Below are positions 23,593 to 31,567 of a stretch of DNA of 35,376 nt, piece by piece. The first letter of the stretch is position 1; every line of letters begins with the position of its first letter. The notes below the pieces were generated by a model. The model did not search any database. It saw only the letters and a list, made by a program, of their open reading frames with translations, and was not told the DNA's origin. The DNA comes from Candidatus Pacearchaeota archaeon. GTDB taxonomy: Archaea > Nanobdellota > Nanobdellia > Pacearchaeales > GW2011-AR1. The stretch lies in contig JAAOYK010000029.1 of assembly GCA_018221305.1 (NCBI GenBank), positions 1 to 35,376 of the forward strand, given 5' to 3'. The position numbers and the translations under genes were made by a program.

Positions 23593-25086
23593 CTACTTTT
23601 TTGTTTTTGAATTTCGTTTTGTTTTCTTTTTTGCTTGTTTTCTTAATCTTTCGTGTTTTAGTTTAACTATTTCAGAGCCAAACTTTATTGCAGAATCTAA
23701 GTGAGTTAAAACTCCTGGAAAATGATACGTAGGGTCTGCGCCTTGCGATCTTTTAAGCCAGTCAGTTGCTAAATCTAAAGTACAACCTCTAAACCCGCTC
23801 ATGGCTTGCAAAAAATAATAATAAGGCTGATCATGAGAATATTGTAAGTTTTTATCATCTTCAAGGCCTGGAAGGTTTTCTCTTGGCGCACTGCAAAGGT
23901 GGCCCATACAAAGCGGGGATTTGAACAAAGTCAATTTGCATCCACCAACATTATGATAATTACATTCGCCATCATCCCTTGTAGAAATCCTTAAATGAAC
24001 TTTATTTTTTAGTGCTTCAAGTTGCTGTATTGCGAGAATCTGAGAAGAAACTGATCTATTAAAATAATTAGCGTCACAGCAACGAGGATCCTCGTGTTTA
24101 CATTTATTAATACATGCATCTCTTGTTAATTCCCGAAGTATGACGTCAAGTTTTCTTGTCCTAAAAGAATAATCTACAATTATGTTTCCAGTTTCAAATT
24201 TTTGTTCTGGATCTTTTTTTCTTAAAGTGTTAAGAGCTATTGCATTAACAAGATTGTTTATTCCAGATTTCATATCTTTCGATTTGCCAAAAATTTCTTT
24301 ATAGTGTTTAAGAGAAGTGTTTGCAGGCTTTAACTTTTCATGATAACTAAAAGATCCTTTTTTTAGTTGACGGAAATCATTACAAGATAATCCATACTTT
24401 CCTAAGAAAGGGCCCATAAAAGGTGAATCTGGATTATTTAGGCCTTTTGCAATATTTTGCATTACTACATCTCCTACAGCAGTAAGAATCTCACTTAAAC
24501 TCGAATTTTTTTTATCTTTAAAAGCATCGCTGAAATAATAAGGGTTTTTAATTGAATCAAAAAGTCTGTGCGAATTTGTAATCATCTCCTGGACAATATG
24601 GCCTGGGATCTGGGCCTCTTTGATTGCAGATTCGTCTCCTTTTCTTAATCTTACCCTTAAGCTTTTTAATTTATTATAAACTCTTCTACTTCCTTTATCG
24701 CCAAGATCTGCAGCAGTTTTTACAACAGCTTCATACTGCTTTTTTGTCCCTACATTGTCTGCCATATGTTCAAGTGTTTTAAACGCCTTTGAGTTTGGAG
24801 TTTGAAGGGCACGTACATGAGCTAGTGCACGCTGTGCGTCATGACGATATGCTTCTGGCTCAACTTTTTGCCTGATGTATGCTGAAAAGTCTGTTACAAA
24901 CGAGTCATAATCTGTGTGTGTTGGCTTGTACCCTGTATCCTTAAAATCTAATAATTCATAAGTATCTGTCAGAATCTCTTTTGCTAAAGATTTTCTCTGA
25001 GTTTTTGGAGAAGAATTAAAAGTTTTTTCAAAATCAGCTATTGTGACAGTTTCTTCTAATTGTGGGTTTTCTTGCAATGTTTTCAT
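23593..25086 (-). CDS. Cys-rich paralogue 2, 497 aa
   Basis: Tandem paralogue of the gene at 21964. The same order is seen: a nearly identical N-terminal 95 residues, a helical middle with conserved GDKG, LRKGDESAI and ALNTLRKKDPEQKFETGN, the cluster CINKC...PRCC, GECNYHNVGGCKLTLFKSP and CMGHLCS, and a Lys-rich tail ending KRNSKTKK. All cluster Cys and the central His are kept between copies while surrounding residues differ. This argues that the metal- or disulfide-binding cluster is under selection. No enzyme family is recognised. The start ATG is shared with the other copy. The tRNA-Val gene begins 154 bases upstream on the other strand. Confidence 0.75.
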   Translation of the reverse strand: MKTLQENPQLEETVTIADFEKTFNSSPKTQRKSLAKEILTDTYELLDFKDTGYKPTHTDYDSFVTDFSAYIRQKVEPEAYRHDAQRALAHVRALQTPNSKAFKTLEHMADNVGTKKQYEAVVKTAADLGDKGSRRVYNKLKSLRVRLRKGDESAIKEAQIPGHIVQEMITNSHRLFDSIKNPYYFSDAFKDKKNSSLSEILTAVGDVVMQNIAKGLNNPDSPFMGPFLGKYGLSCNDFRQLKKGSFSYHEKLKPANTSLKHYKEIFGKSKDMKSGINNLVNAIALNTLRKKDPEQKFETGNIIVDYSFRTRKLDVILRELTRDACINKCKHEDPRCCDANYFNRSVSSQILAIQQLEALKNKVHLRISTRDDGECNYHNVGGCKLTLFKSPLCMGHLCSAPRENLPGLEDDKNLQYSHDQPYYYFLQAMSGFRGCTLDLATDWLKRSQGADPTYHFPGVLTHLDSAIKFGSEIVKLKHERLRKQAKKKTKRNSKTKK

Positions 25087-25239
25087 TAAAAATAGGAGTA
25101 TTAAGCGTTTTTAAAGGTTACTTATTGTAACTACTTTGTAATGGTTAATATCCTGGCCTATGAGAAAGATTAAAAAATTAAAGCGTTTTTAAAACGTTAA
25201 ACTTAAAAACACCCAGATTTTATTAAAAGGATGAGTTAC

Positions 25240-25310
25240 GGGCCTATAGTCTAGTGGCAAAACGACTCGTTTACACCGAGTAGTCGGCAGTTCGATTCTG
25301 CCTAGGCCCA
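25240..25310 (+). tRNA. tRNA-Val (anticodon UAC)
   Basis: Acceptor GGGCCTA/TAGGCCC pairs perfectly. The anticodon stem ACTCG/CGAGT has loop TTTACAC (anticodon TAC). The T arm is GGCAG-TTCGATT-CTGCC and the discriminator is A. The length is 71 bases with no intron. CCA is not encoded. Confidence 0.95.
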
Positions 25311-25313
25311 TAT
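25299..25313 (+). repeat. tRNA-Val 3' end, possible attachment-site copy 1
   Basis: TGCCTAGGCCCATAT, the last 12 bases of the tRNA and three beyond, matches TGCCTAGATCCATAT at 26445-26459 at 13 of 15 positions, in the same orientation. Confidence 0.3.
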
Positions 25314-25320
25314 TTTTACA

Positions 25321-25887
25321 ATGAAATGTATAATTGTTCATGGATGTCCACCTAATACTGAAAAGTTTATGGGTCCAGAAGCAAGGACATATGATAAGCA
25401 TTGGATACCTTGGATTAAAGAACAACTTAATGCTAAATCAATAAATATAAAAACGCCCTTGATGCCTGATCCATGGGAACCGAATTATGAATCCTGGAAA
25501 AAAATAATTGATGAATTAGATGTAAATGAAGAAACAGTATTAATAGGACATAGCTGTGGTGGAGGATTTTTAGTAAGATATTTGGGAGAGACAAAAAAGA
25601 AAGTTAAAAAATTGATTTTAATTGCTCCAGCAATAATTCATTCTAGAGAATATAAACCCTTAAATGATTTGTTAAAATTTGAAATAAATCCTGAAGTGAA
25701 AAACCTTACCAACGATATAGTAATCTTTGTATCTGATAATGATAGCAAAGGAATCATAAAATCAGCAGAGATATTTTCACAAACATTAGATTGTAGAGTT
25801 AAAGAGTTTAAAGGTTACGGACATTTTACTCAGGATGATATGGGAACAATAGAATTTCCAGAATTACTTACAGAGATAATTAACTAA
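25321..25887 (+). CDS. Alpha/beta hydrolase, RBBP9/YdeN-like
   Basis: A 188-residue serine hydrolase of small-esterase size. The nucleophile elbow is GHSCGG (Ser 78), the oxyanion strand is KCIIVHGCPP at the N-terminus, the acid is probably Asp 139 or 141 in FVSDNDSKG, and the catalytic His is 168 in GYGHFT. The middle W-rich segment (MPDPWEPNYESWKKII) is typical of the RBBP9/YdeN group, whose substrates are mostly unknown. It starts 10 bases after tRNA-Val and converges with the next gene, their ends overlapping by eight bases. Confidence 0.85.
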   Translation: MKCIIVHGCPPNTEKFMGPEARTYDKHWIPWIKEQLNAKSINIKTPLMPDPWEPNYESWKKIIDELDVNEETVLIGHSCGGGFLVRYLGETKKKVKKLILIAPAIIHSREYKPLNDLLKFEINPEVKNLTNDIVIFVSDNDSKGIIKSAEIFSQTLDCRVKEFKGYGHFTQDDMGTIEFPELLTEIIN

Positions 25888-26398
25888 ACTTTCTTTTAGA
25901 AAATTTTATTGAAGATACACCAAAATCATCATAGCCTTTAATTAATCTTTTTACTCGTTCATTTAAAGAACTTCCAATCATTATTTCGTTTTCTATCATC
26001 TCGTCTAAATTTATTGCAGGAGGTAATAGAGAATTATGCGAGTACTGCCAAACACCATTTTTTTCTATAACTCTTGAAACAATCTTCTTTCCCTTTTTCT
26101 TTGCCCGTTCTCTAAAACATCTCTCTGAACAAAAATCACTAAAAGAAGGAGGTTCAGGATGTTCTTTTAAGTAGGACTTTGTTATGTGTGTGTGATAAGA
26201 ATATACAAAAATTCCGTGAGATTGCTCTAAAAATTCGCTTTCTTTTTCTAAGTCAATATCAATGCCTTTGGAATTGCCATTAATACCAATATCCATGAAA
26301 AATCTGCCATTAGTAAGAAAAAGCTTTTCTTTTCCTTGCCTTAAGCTTTCCTGATAAATTAATTCTTCAAAACTATAAAATGAATCTGTCTTTCTCAT
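25880..26398 (-). CDS. JAMM/MPN-like metalloprotease candidate
   Basis: A 172-residue soluble protein. The segment IFVYSYHTHITKSYLKEHPE followed by PPSFSD gives His 69, His 71, Ser 85 and Asp 88, the H-x-H-x(n)-S-x-x-D order of JAMM zinc peptidases; the loop (13 residues) is longer than the classic seven. An upstream Glu is available (for example Glu 24) but cannot be assigned with confidence. The SDFCSERCF region and a basic C-terminus are not recognised. The start ATG is the only good one. Its end overlaps the hydrolase gene tail to tail. Confidence 0.45.
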   Translation of the reverse strand: MRKTDSFYSFEELIYQESLRQGKEKLFLTNGRFFMDIGINGNSKGIDIDLEKESEFLEQSHGIFVYSYHTHITKSYLKEHPEPPSFSDFCSERCFRERAKKKGKKIVSRVIEKNGVWQYSHNSLLPPAINLDEMIENEIMIGSSLNERVKRLIKGYDDFGVSSIKFSKRKFS

Positions 26399-26444
26399 GA
26401 AATATTTTACTAGACAAGCATTAAAAAGATTAGTGTGAAGAATT

Positions 26445-26459
26445 GCCTAGATCCATATT
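26445..26459 (+). repeat. Imperfect copy of the tRNA-Val 3' end
   Basis: TGCCTAGATCCATAT differs from 25299-25313 at two positions. Together the copies bracket the hydrolase and JAMM-like genes, as attachment sites would. Confidence 0.3.
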
Positions 26460-26510
26460 GTTCTGTATAGCATAAATACTTAAGAATGTCTAATAAATAC
26501 TATTTTAGAG

Positions 26511-26555
26511 GTGAAGAGCACTTCAGATACTTATTCTGAGGGAAGTAGAAAATGA
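26511..26555 (+). promoter_or_regulatory. Leader with possible 14-codon upstream ORF and hairpin
   Basis: A GTG frame (26511) of 14 codons ends in a TGA that overlaps the ATG of the following gene (ATGA at 26552). Inside it CTTCAGA and TCTGAGG form a seven-pair hairpin with a seven-base loop. It could attenuate or couple translation of the downstream gene. Confidence 0.3.
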
Positions 26556-27076
26556 CAAATGAAGGTATAAAATATCTTGCAGGTGCTATAATCTTAGTTG
26601 AAGTGCCTAAAAGAAAAGTTGGTAAAGGACCATTTTTTACAGGTCGTGGTATGGCTATTCCTAGTAATGATGCAAAACATGTACTTACATATTTTGATGA
26701 GTGGGACCATGCAAGAGGATCTATTGATGCTTTAGGGGTTGGAAAAACATATTCAGAATCTTTTTCTGGATATTTACCTTCTTCACATCCATCAACCTTA
26801 CACCCTTCTTTTAAGCATAAGACATTAAAACAAATCTTAAATTTTTATATTGATAATAAAAACGACGTAGTAAATGAAGAAACTGAAATAAAAAGTAGAG
26901 TATTAAAAGTCGGGTATGCATTTCAAAGTTATGCGAAAAATAAAGAAAGACCATATCTCTTCACTGATCCAGAATATTGCAGTGACCAAGTATATTTAAC
27001 TCTTGAAGAGTATGTTAATTTAGATCAGCCAAAACAGGTTGTTAAAAAAGAAAGTGTTGAGGCTGTTAAGACATAA
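26552..27076 (+). CDS. Orphan protein, 174 aa
   Basis: No family recognised. It is a soluble protein with an N-terminal strand AGAIILVEVPKRKVGKGPFF, a Ser/His/Pro-rich middle (YLPSSHPSTLHPSFKHKTLK) and a helical, charged C-terminus. The upstream region holds an unusual 14-codon frame whose stop overlaps the ATG, and the GAGGTG at 26508 is too far away (38 bases) to serve this start. Confidence 0.6.
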   Translation: MTNEGIKYLAGAIILVEVPKRKVGKGPFFTGRGMAIPSNDAKHVLTYFDEWDHARGSIDALGVGKTYSESFSGYLPSSHPSTLHPSFKHKTLKQILNFYIDNKNDVVNEETEIKSRVLKVGYAFQSYAKNKERPYLFTDPEYCSDQVYLTLEEYVNLDQPKQVVKKESVEAVKT

Positions 27077-27114
27077 TAAAGACAGGATTAAAGATTTTTG
27101 AAAACCTCCTAAAG

Positions 27115-27678
27115 CTATTTACCTTCATAAGCTTCAACACACAATTTTCTTTCTAAAGTTTTATTTTTTGGGATATAATTATTTTGACCAAGCCAGGCAC
27201 GCGTACCATATTTTATGCCTACTAATTCTTCTGCTTTGTCAAAAGAAATATTGCGGGTATCAAGCTCGGTTTTTATGTATGCCAGAGCAGAGTCAAGTTT
27301 ATCTATTGCGTCAGTATATTTTTCATTTTCTTTATGTCTTAAGTTTACAACTGTTCTTTGAAAAATGATGTCTCCAACCTCTAATAATAGTTCTACCTCA
27401 TTATCTGTTGAAGGATTGTTATCATATACACTTAAAGCTTCAATAACTTCGGAGAGTTCAGTGTCAACCGATTGATTTCTTCGTTTATCAAAATATTGTG
27501 CCTGAAAACGCGTCGGGCCTTGATAATCAAAACCTAATGTGCGTACCAAGATTCCTTCTTCACCAAACAAATTTCTTGGCTGTCTTGTAGCATAAATAGT
27601 TTCAATAGCTGATTCTAAATTTCCAATTGACTGTTTAAGTCTTATCTCTTCTTCACCAGACAATTTTTGGTCTACCAC
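27115..27678 (-). CDS. MazG-like nucleotide pyrophosphohydrolase candidate
   Basis: A 187-residue helical protein. Residues 74-103 fit the metal-binding signature of all-alpha NTP pyrophosphatases, ExxE then ExxD after 12-28 residues: ELSE (74-77), 22 residues, EVGD (100-103), inside long helices. The following conserved-looking KYGTRAWLGQNN and a charged helix are in the expected place for substrate contacts. Such enzymes remove non-canonical NTPs, which would fit the nearby dUTPase and dcd-like genes. The N-terminal 60 residues are not recognised. GTG start; the TATA box CTTATAAATA lies about 27 bases upstream on the minus strand, so it is leaderless. Confidence 0.45.
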   Translation of the reverse strand: MVDQKLSGEEEIRLKQSIGNLESAIETIYATRQPRNLFGEEGILVRTLGFDYQGPTRFQAQYFDKRRNQSVDTELSEVIEALSVYDNNPSTDNEVELLLEVGDIIFQRTVVNLRHKENEKYTDAIDKLDSALAYIKTELDTRNISFDKAEELVGIKYGTRAWLGQNNYIPKNKTLERKLCVEAYEGK

Positions 27679-27773
27679 TTTATTATTCAGGGAAAAATTA
27701 AAGATTATTTATAAGAATTTAGATAATATAACATAACAACAATACTTAAAAATATCCAAGGATATAAAAATAT

Positions 27774-28103
27774 ATGGCACATTTTACATATGATATAATA
27801 TATCAAAGTCAGGAAATTGCTCCAGATTTAGCAGCCAGTGTTGCTGGCGCGATAGAAGCTGTTTCATCGGAAAATGGTATTGATAAATCAAAAACCATTG
27901 AACCAGGGCCTGCCAGACCGAATCTAAGAGGGGCATATAAACTCGGTGGTGAAGAGTACCAAGTATTGTTTAGTGTAAATTCAAGGCTTGCTAAAATGCA
28001 GGGTACAGAGCGTGCAACAATGCAGTTTGCAGGCTTAGAAGAAAACATCATAATCGCAAAATCAAAACTTCTGGATATTGTTAATGGATTAGAACTAAGA
28101 TAA
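27774..28103 (+). CDS. Orphan protein, 109 aa
   Basis: No family recognised. It is a small alpha/beta protein: strand HFTYDIIYQS, Ala-rich helix APDLAASVAGAIEAVSSENG, strands around GAYKLGGEEYQVLFSVNSRL, and a C-terminal helix. The regular strand-helix-strand order looks like a compact domain. The AT-rich box CTTAAAAATA about 25 bases upstream favours a leaderless start. The opposite-strand frame over the same region is a shadow. Confidence 0.6.
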   Translation: MAHFTYDIIYQSQEIAPDLAASVAGAIEAVSSENGIDKSKTIEPGPARPNLRGAYKLGGEEYQVLFSVNSRLAKMQGTERATMQFAGLEENIIIAKSKLLDIVNGLELR

Positions 28104-28191
28104 TTTTTAGATTATACAAATCCTTAATAATAAGATCTTCTTAAAATTTCTCTGGTGTGAGATCCATAAGAGAAAAGAATGTGTTAGAAAA

Positions 28192-28587
28192 ATGAACTAC
28201 TTATTCATATGCAGGCATAATATGGCGCGGAGTGTCATGGCAGAATATTTCTTTAAACAAGATTATGCAGCGCTTAGACATGTTTCGAAAAGTTGTGGAG
28301 TTGACGTAAAAGATCAAGGAGAAATAGTACCAATACAGGTTTGGCAAGCAATGATGGAGAAAGGAATAGACATTAAACACCATAGATCAGTACAACTTAG
28401 AGAAGGACATTTAGAATGGCCAGATAAAGCAATAGTTTTATGTAAACCTAATTTTTGTCCTGATTATTTAAGAAATAGTAGAAAAAGCGAATTTTGGTAT
28501 ATTGATGATCCGATCAAAGGATATGATTCAATAACCCACGCACGCGACATTATCGAGGTAAAGATTAGTAATATTTTTAGCACCTGA
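28192..28587 (+). CDS. Low-molecular-weight phosphatase family protein (ArsC/LMW-PTP fold)
   Basis: A 131-residue protein. The N-terminal LFICRHNMARSVMAE is a CX5R(S) phosphate loop, Cys 7 to Arg 13, in the place of the usual FVCxGNxCRSPMAE. The general-acid Asp is in DDPIKGYD (105-106), near the C-terminus as in the family. Likely hydrolyses phosphotyrosine or a small phosphoester. The resolving Cys of arsenate reductases is not evident at the usual position, although Cys 84 and Cys 89 are present. It is followed 43 bases later by the nucleotidyltransferase gene, which has its own TATA box. Confidence 0.8.
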   Translation: MNYLFICRHNMARSVMAEYFFKQDYAALRHVSKSCGVDVKDQGEIVPIQVWQAMMEKGIDIKHHRSVQLREGHLEWPDKAIVLCKPNFCPDYLRNSRKSEFWYIDDPIKGYDSITHARDIIEVKISNIFST

Positions 28588-28600
28588 AAGTAATAATAAC

Positions 28601-28609
28601 CTTTAAAAA
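28601..28609 (+). promoter_or_regulatory. TATA box for the nucleotidyltransferase gene
   Basis: CTTTAAAAA lies 22-30 bases before the ATG at 28631 and argues against the upstream GTG at 28610 as the start. Confidence 0.55.
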
Positions 28610-28630
28610 GTGAAGTTTTGTAGTTATGAT

Positions 28631-30442
28631 ATGGAGAAAGAAAAAGCTCAAGAAAAAGCTCAAGAAGAAGAAACAACGCTTGATGATAAGAAGTATCAAA
28701 ATCCTGATATGCCAGGGCCTGCTCCAAATCAGCCTTCTGTAAAAGACGAAAAAGAAATGAAGAAAGCGCGTGAAGAAATTGAAGCTATTAAGAAAAAAAT
28801 TCTTGCAAAATTTAAGTTTATTAATGCTATTGGAATCATTCCCCCTCAGGCAGCTGAAATGTTTGATGAAGAAAATGAGCTATCAAAAGAAGAAAGAAAA
28901 GAAAAACCAATGCATTTAGCAGTTATTTTACCTGATGATAAAGAAAAAAAGTATAATGAAGTAAAAGCTGAAATTATAAAGATTATTAATGAAGCCAAGC
29001 AAAAAATTTGGTTAAACCTATTTTTAGAAAGAGACTTATGGGAAATTTGTATGGATAGTAAGTATGAAATAAGTGAAGCAATTGGTATGTCTTTCCCATT
29101 ACATGATAAAGGAATTTTAGGTGCATTACGTGTTGCGCAAATACACAAATCATTAGTTTTGAAAAAGTTTGAGAAATATGTTTATTCATACATTATCGCG
29201 GGATCATTAGTTCGAGGAACTACTGTTAAAGCAAGTGACGTTGATGTTACTGTAATTATTGATGATACAGATGTAAAACGTATGCCAAGGCTAGAATTAA
29301 AAGAAAAATTACGTAATATTATTTGGAGTTATGTAATGCAAGCGGGAGAACTTGCTGGTGTTAAAAATCCACTAAATGTACAAATTTGGCTTTTGACAGA
29401 ATTCTGGGACGGGGTTAAAGATGCAAATCCTGTATTTTATACTTTTTTGCGAGACGGTGTTCCATTATATGACCGGGGAGGATTTTTGCCATGGAAATTA
29501 CTTTTGCGTATGGGAAAAATCAAGCCAAGCCCAGAATCTATTGACATGTTTATGAGTATGGGCGACAAAGCTGCAGACATTATTAAAAGAAAATTATTAG
29601 ACATTGTCATGGGTGATATTTATTGGGGAGTTATCTCTGCAAGCCAGGCAATGTTAATGTTGTATGGCCTTCCACCAACAACCCTGCAGGAGACAGTGCG
29701 TGAAGTTAAAAACATTTTTGTGGATAAAGAAAAATTATTAGAAAAAAAGTATTGGGACATCTTAGATGAAATTTTGATAAAATATTATAAAGGGTATGAA
29801 CACGGAAAAATTAAAGAAGTAACTGGGAAAGATGTTGACAGACTATTAAAAAATTCTCAAGATTATTTGAAAAGATTAAAAGAATTAAGAAAAGATTTAG
29901 AAAAGGAAATGCAGAAAAAAACATTTAAAGAAATATACAAAAATGTGTTTGATTTGATGAAATCTTTGTTTGGCAAAAAACCTGAAACTGCATTAATAAA
30001 AGATTATGAAGAAGAACTTGTGAATAAAGGTCAAGCAAGTCCAAGATTTTTGCATACATTAAAACAATTAATAGATACAAAGAAAAAGTATAGTACTAAG
30101 AAAATCCCATCAATACAATCGTCTGAGCGTACTAGAAAAGATTCTGTTTACTTAATAGAAAGTTTGATTGAATATGGGCAAAGAAAAGAAATGGGCTTAT
30201 TACAGAAAACAAAAGTTACAATAACCTACAAAGATAAGCATGCTGATTTATTTTTGACAAAGCCTGCATTCTTAGTTGAAGGAGCAAAGATTCAAAAAAT
30301 TACTGAAAAAGGGTTAGAAAAAAGTACTGCTAATGAGTTCAATAATGCAATATCAACATTTAAGCCGCATAGGGTTGTAATGGATTCTGATATTCTCAAA
30401 ACTTTGAAAAAAGAACTTGGCGAGTTTGAAATTGGGTTATAG
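28631..30442 (+). CDS. Large MNT-fold nucleotidyltransferase
   Basis: A 603-residue protein of the DNA polymerase beta-type nucleotidyltransferase superfamily. The signature is IIAGSLVRGTTVKASDVDVTV (about 188-208): GS, then Asp 203 and Asp 205 as metal ligands. A possible third acidic residue lies further on near the strand NVQIWLLTEFWD. A charged coiled region (1-60) precedes it. After about residue 290 the protein is helical (SMGDKAADIIKRKLLDIVMG) and resembles a HEPN-like helical bundle, then a Lys/Glu-rich coiled region and a small C-terminal alpha/beta domain. Substrate unknown. It may nucleotidylate tRNA or protein. ATG at 28631 is supported by the TATA box. Confidence 0.75.
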   Translation: MEKEKAQEKAQEEETTLDDKKYQNPDMPGPAPNQPSVKDEKEMKKAREEIEAIKKKILAKFKFINAIGIIPPQAAEMFDEENELSKEERKEKPMHLAVILPDDKEKKYNEVKAEIIKIINEAKQKIWLNLFLERDLWEICMDSKYEISEAIGMSFPLHDKGILGALRVAQIHKSLVLKKFEKYVYSYIIAGSLVRGTTVKASDVDVTVIIDDTDVKRMPRLELKEKLRNIIWSYVMQAGELAGVKNPLNVQIWLLTEFWDGVKDANPVFYTFLRDGVPLYDRGGFLPWKLLLRMGKIKPSPESIDMFMSMGDKAADIIKRKLLDIVMGDIYWGVISASQAMLMLYGLPPTTLQETVREVKNIFVDKEKLLEKKYWDILDEILIKYYKGYEHGKIKEVTGKDVDRLLKNSQDYLKRLKELRKDLEKEMQKKTFKEIYKNVFDLMKSLFGKKPETALIKDYEEELVNKGQASPRFLHTLKQLIDTKKKYSTKKIPSIQSSERTRKDSVYLIESLIEYGQRKEMGLLQKTKVTITYKDKHADLFLTKPAFLVEGAKIQKITEKGLEKSTANEFNNAISTFKPHRVVMDSDILKTLKKELGEFEIGL

Positions 30443-30534
30443 ATATTAACTAATATTATCTAAGTATCAAGCTAAGAATTTTTAGTAAAAAATTATAACA
30501 AAGATTATATACTATCCTGTTTCTGATTATTGTT

Positions 30535-30960
30535 ATGAAAGAAGCGGTAGAACGTCAGTTATATAAGGGATTTTTTGGTAAGTGCAAAAAGGCAGTCTTT
30601 GAATTTTATACTGGGTATAGTACACGCAAAGATTATGAGTATGATATCGCAACTGTACAAATCTTTTTTGAGGAAGAATATCAAGCAGAAATCTATGAAA
30701 AAGAAGCTAATCAAGAAAAGAATCGGTATATCCTTAGAAGTAAAGTTGTGCCAGCCCTTTTAGAAGCTGGATTTATAGGATTAGGATACCTTACTAAATC
30801 CTCAGAAATTATGATCCCAAGTGGACTTATTGCAGGACATGTGGTAAGAATAATGACCCAAAATCCGAACCCGATTGATGTACGAAAAGCTAACCGAAGA
30901 TATAGGTTTAGTAAACTCGAAGAAGAGCTTGGCATCAAAAAGCAAAGCTCACTTGAGTAA
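30535..30960 (+). CDS. Orphan protein, 141 aa, with hydrophobic segment
   Basis: No family recognised. The N-terminus is amphipathic and basic. Residues about 73-107 (VVPALLEAGFIGLGYLTKSS then IPSGLIAGHVVRIM) could form a hairpin of two short membrane helices or a buried core. The C-terminus is charged (DVRKANRRYRFSKLEEELG). It lies between the nucleotidyltransferase and ribosomal genes, with its own AT-rich upstream region. Confidence 0.55.
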   Translation: MKEAVERQLYKGFFGKCKKAVFEFYTGYSTRKDYEYDIATVQIFFEEEYQAEIYEKEANQEKNRYILRSKVVPALLEAGFIGLGYLTKSSEIMIPSGLIAGHVVRIMTQNPNPIDVRKANRRYRFSKLEEELGIKKQSSLE

Positions 30961-31046
30961 ACAAAACAGAGAAGGGTACTGGTAAGGTTTAAAAACCCAT
31001 CCTTTCTACATATTTTATAAAATCTTACTGATTATTATTAAATCAA

Positions 31047-31304
31047 ATGGTAAAAGGAAAAGTTATACAGTTTCGACGCGGACTAAAAAGAATACATGAA
31101 AGACATTATATCTTAGATGTAGAAGCAAAAACACGTGAAGAAGCAGAGAAGTTTGTTGGAAAAGAAGTTGTATGGACAAGCCCTGCTGGTAAAAAGATTA
31201 ATGGAAAAATAAGTTCTGCTCATGGTAATAAGGGTCTTGTTCGAAGTATTTTTGAAAAAGGTCTTCCAGGACAAGCACGAAATACGGAGTTAGACATTAA
31301 ATAA
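31047..31304 (+). CDS. rpl35ae: Ribosomal protein eL33 (L35Ae)
   Basis: An 85-residue large-subunit protein found in archaea and eukaryotes and absent from bacteria. The characteristic core is VGKEVVWTSPAGKKINGKIS followed by SAHGNKGLVRSIFEKGLPGQ; the basic N-terminal GKVIQFRRG strand is also typical. Length is normal. TATA-like TTTTATAAAATC lies upstream. It is followed 13 bases later by a short orphan and then uL16, suggesting a small ribosomal operon. Confidence 0.93.
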   Translation: MVKGKVIQFRRGLKRIHERHYILDVEAKTREEAEKFVGKEVVWTSPAGKKINGKISSAHGNKGLVRSIFEKGLPGQARNTELDIK

Positions 31305-31317
31305 AATAATATCCAGT

Positions 31318-31545
31318 ATGGTTATACTAACCCCAAAAAACATTAAAAAATATGATCTTGAGGGGATGCGTCAAAGGTTGGGGCTTCAGATTGGAGACGA
31401 ACTTTATATAAACGATGCTTATATACATCCAGAAAATTATTTAAGCAGGGATGACGAAAAACAAATAAAGGCCTATTTTAGCAAAAAAAAGCAGCGATTA
31501 GAAAATATTGCAACACAAATAAAAAACATAAAAGATTCAAAATAA
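31318..31545 (+). CDS. Orphan protein, 75 aa, between ribosomal genes
   Basis: No family recognised. It is a basic helical protein with LTPKNIKKYDLEGMRQRLGL and a C-terminal Lys/Gln helix (YFSKKKQRLENIATQIKNIK). Tight spacing (13 bases after eL33, 22 before uL16) suggests co-transcription and perhaps a ribosome-related role, an inference from position only. Confidence 0.65.
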   Translation: MVILTPKNIKKYDLEGMRQRLGLQIGDELYINDAYIHPENYLSRDDEKQIKAYFSKKKQRLENIATQIKNIKDSK

Positions 31546-31567
31546 AACACAATCAAAAAACAATAAA

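Larger units (their letters stand above)
21939..25190 (-). repeat. Tandem duplication, two units of about 1.63 kb
   Basis: Each unit runs from TATAAAGATTATTATTGT, through a roughly 500-codon gene, to its upstream region with TAAAAATAGGAGTATTAAGC and TTACTTATTGTAACTACTT. Corresponding landmarks are 1626-1629 bases apart. Identity is very high in the gene starts and upstream regions but much lower in the middle of the genes. Confidence 0.85.

Noticed and set aside
21939-25190. Insertion sequence or transposase for the two tandem genes
   Set aside because: No DDE-type motif, terminal inverted repeats or target duplication was visible. Shared flanks are explained by a tandem duplication.
25189-25425. 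Minus-strand frame across tRNA-Val
   Set aside because: It runs through the tRNA gene and the start of the hydrolase, so it is a chance frame.
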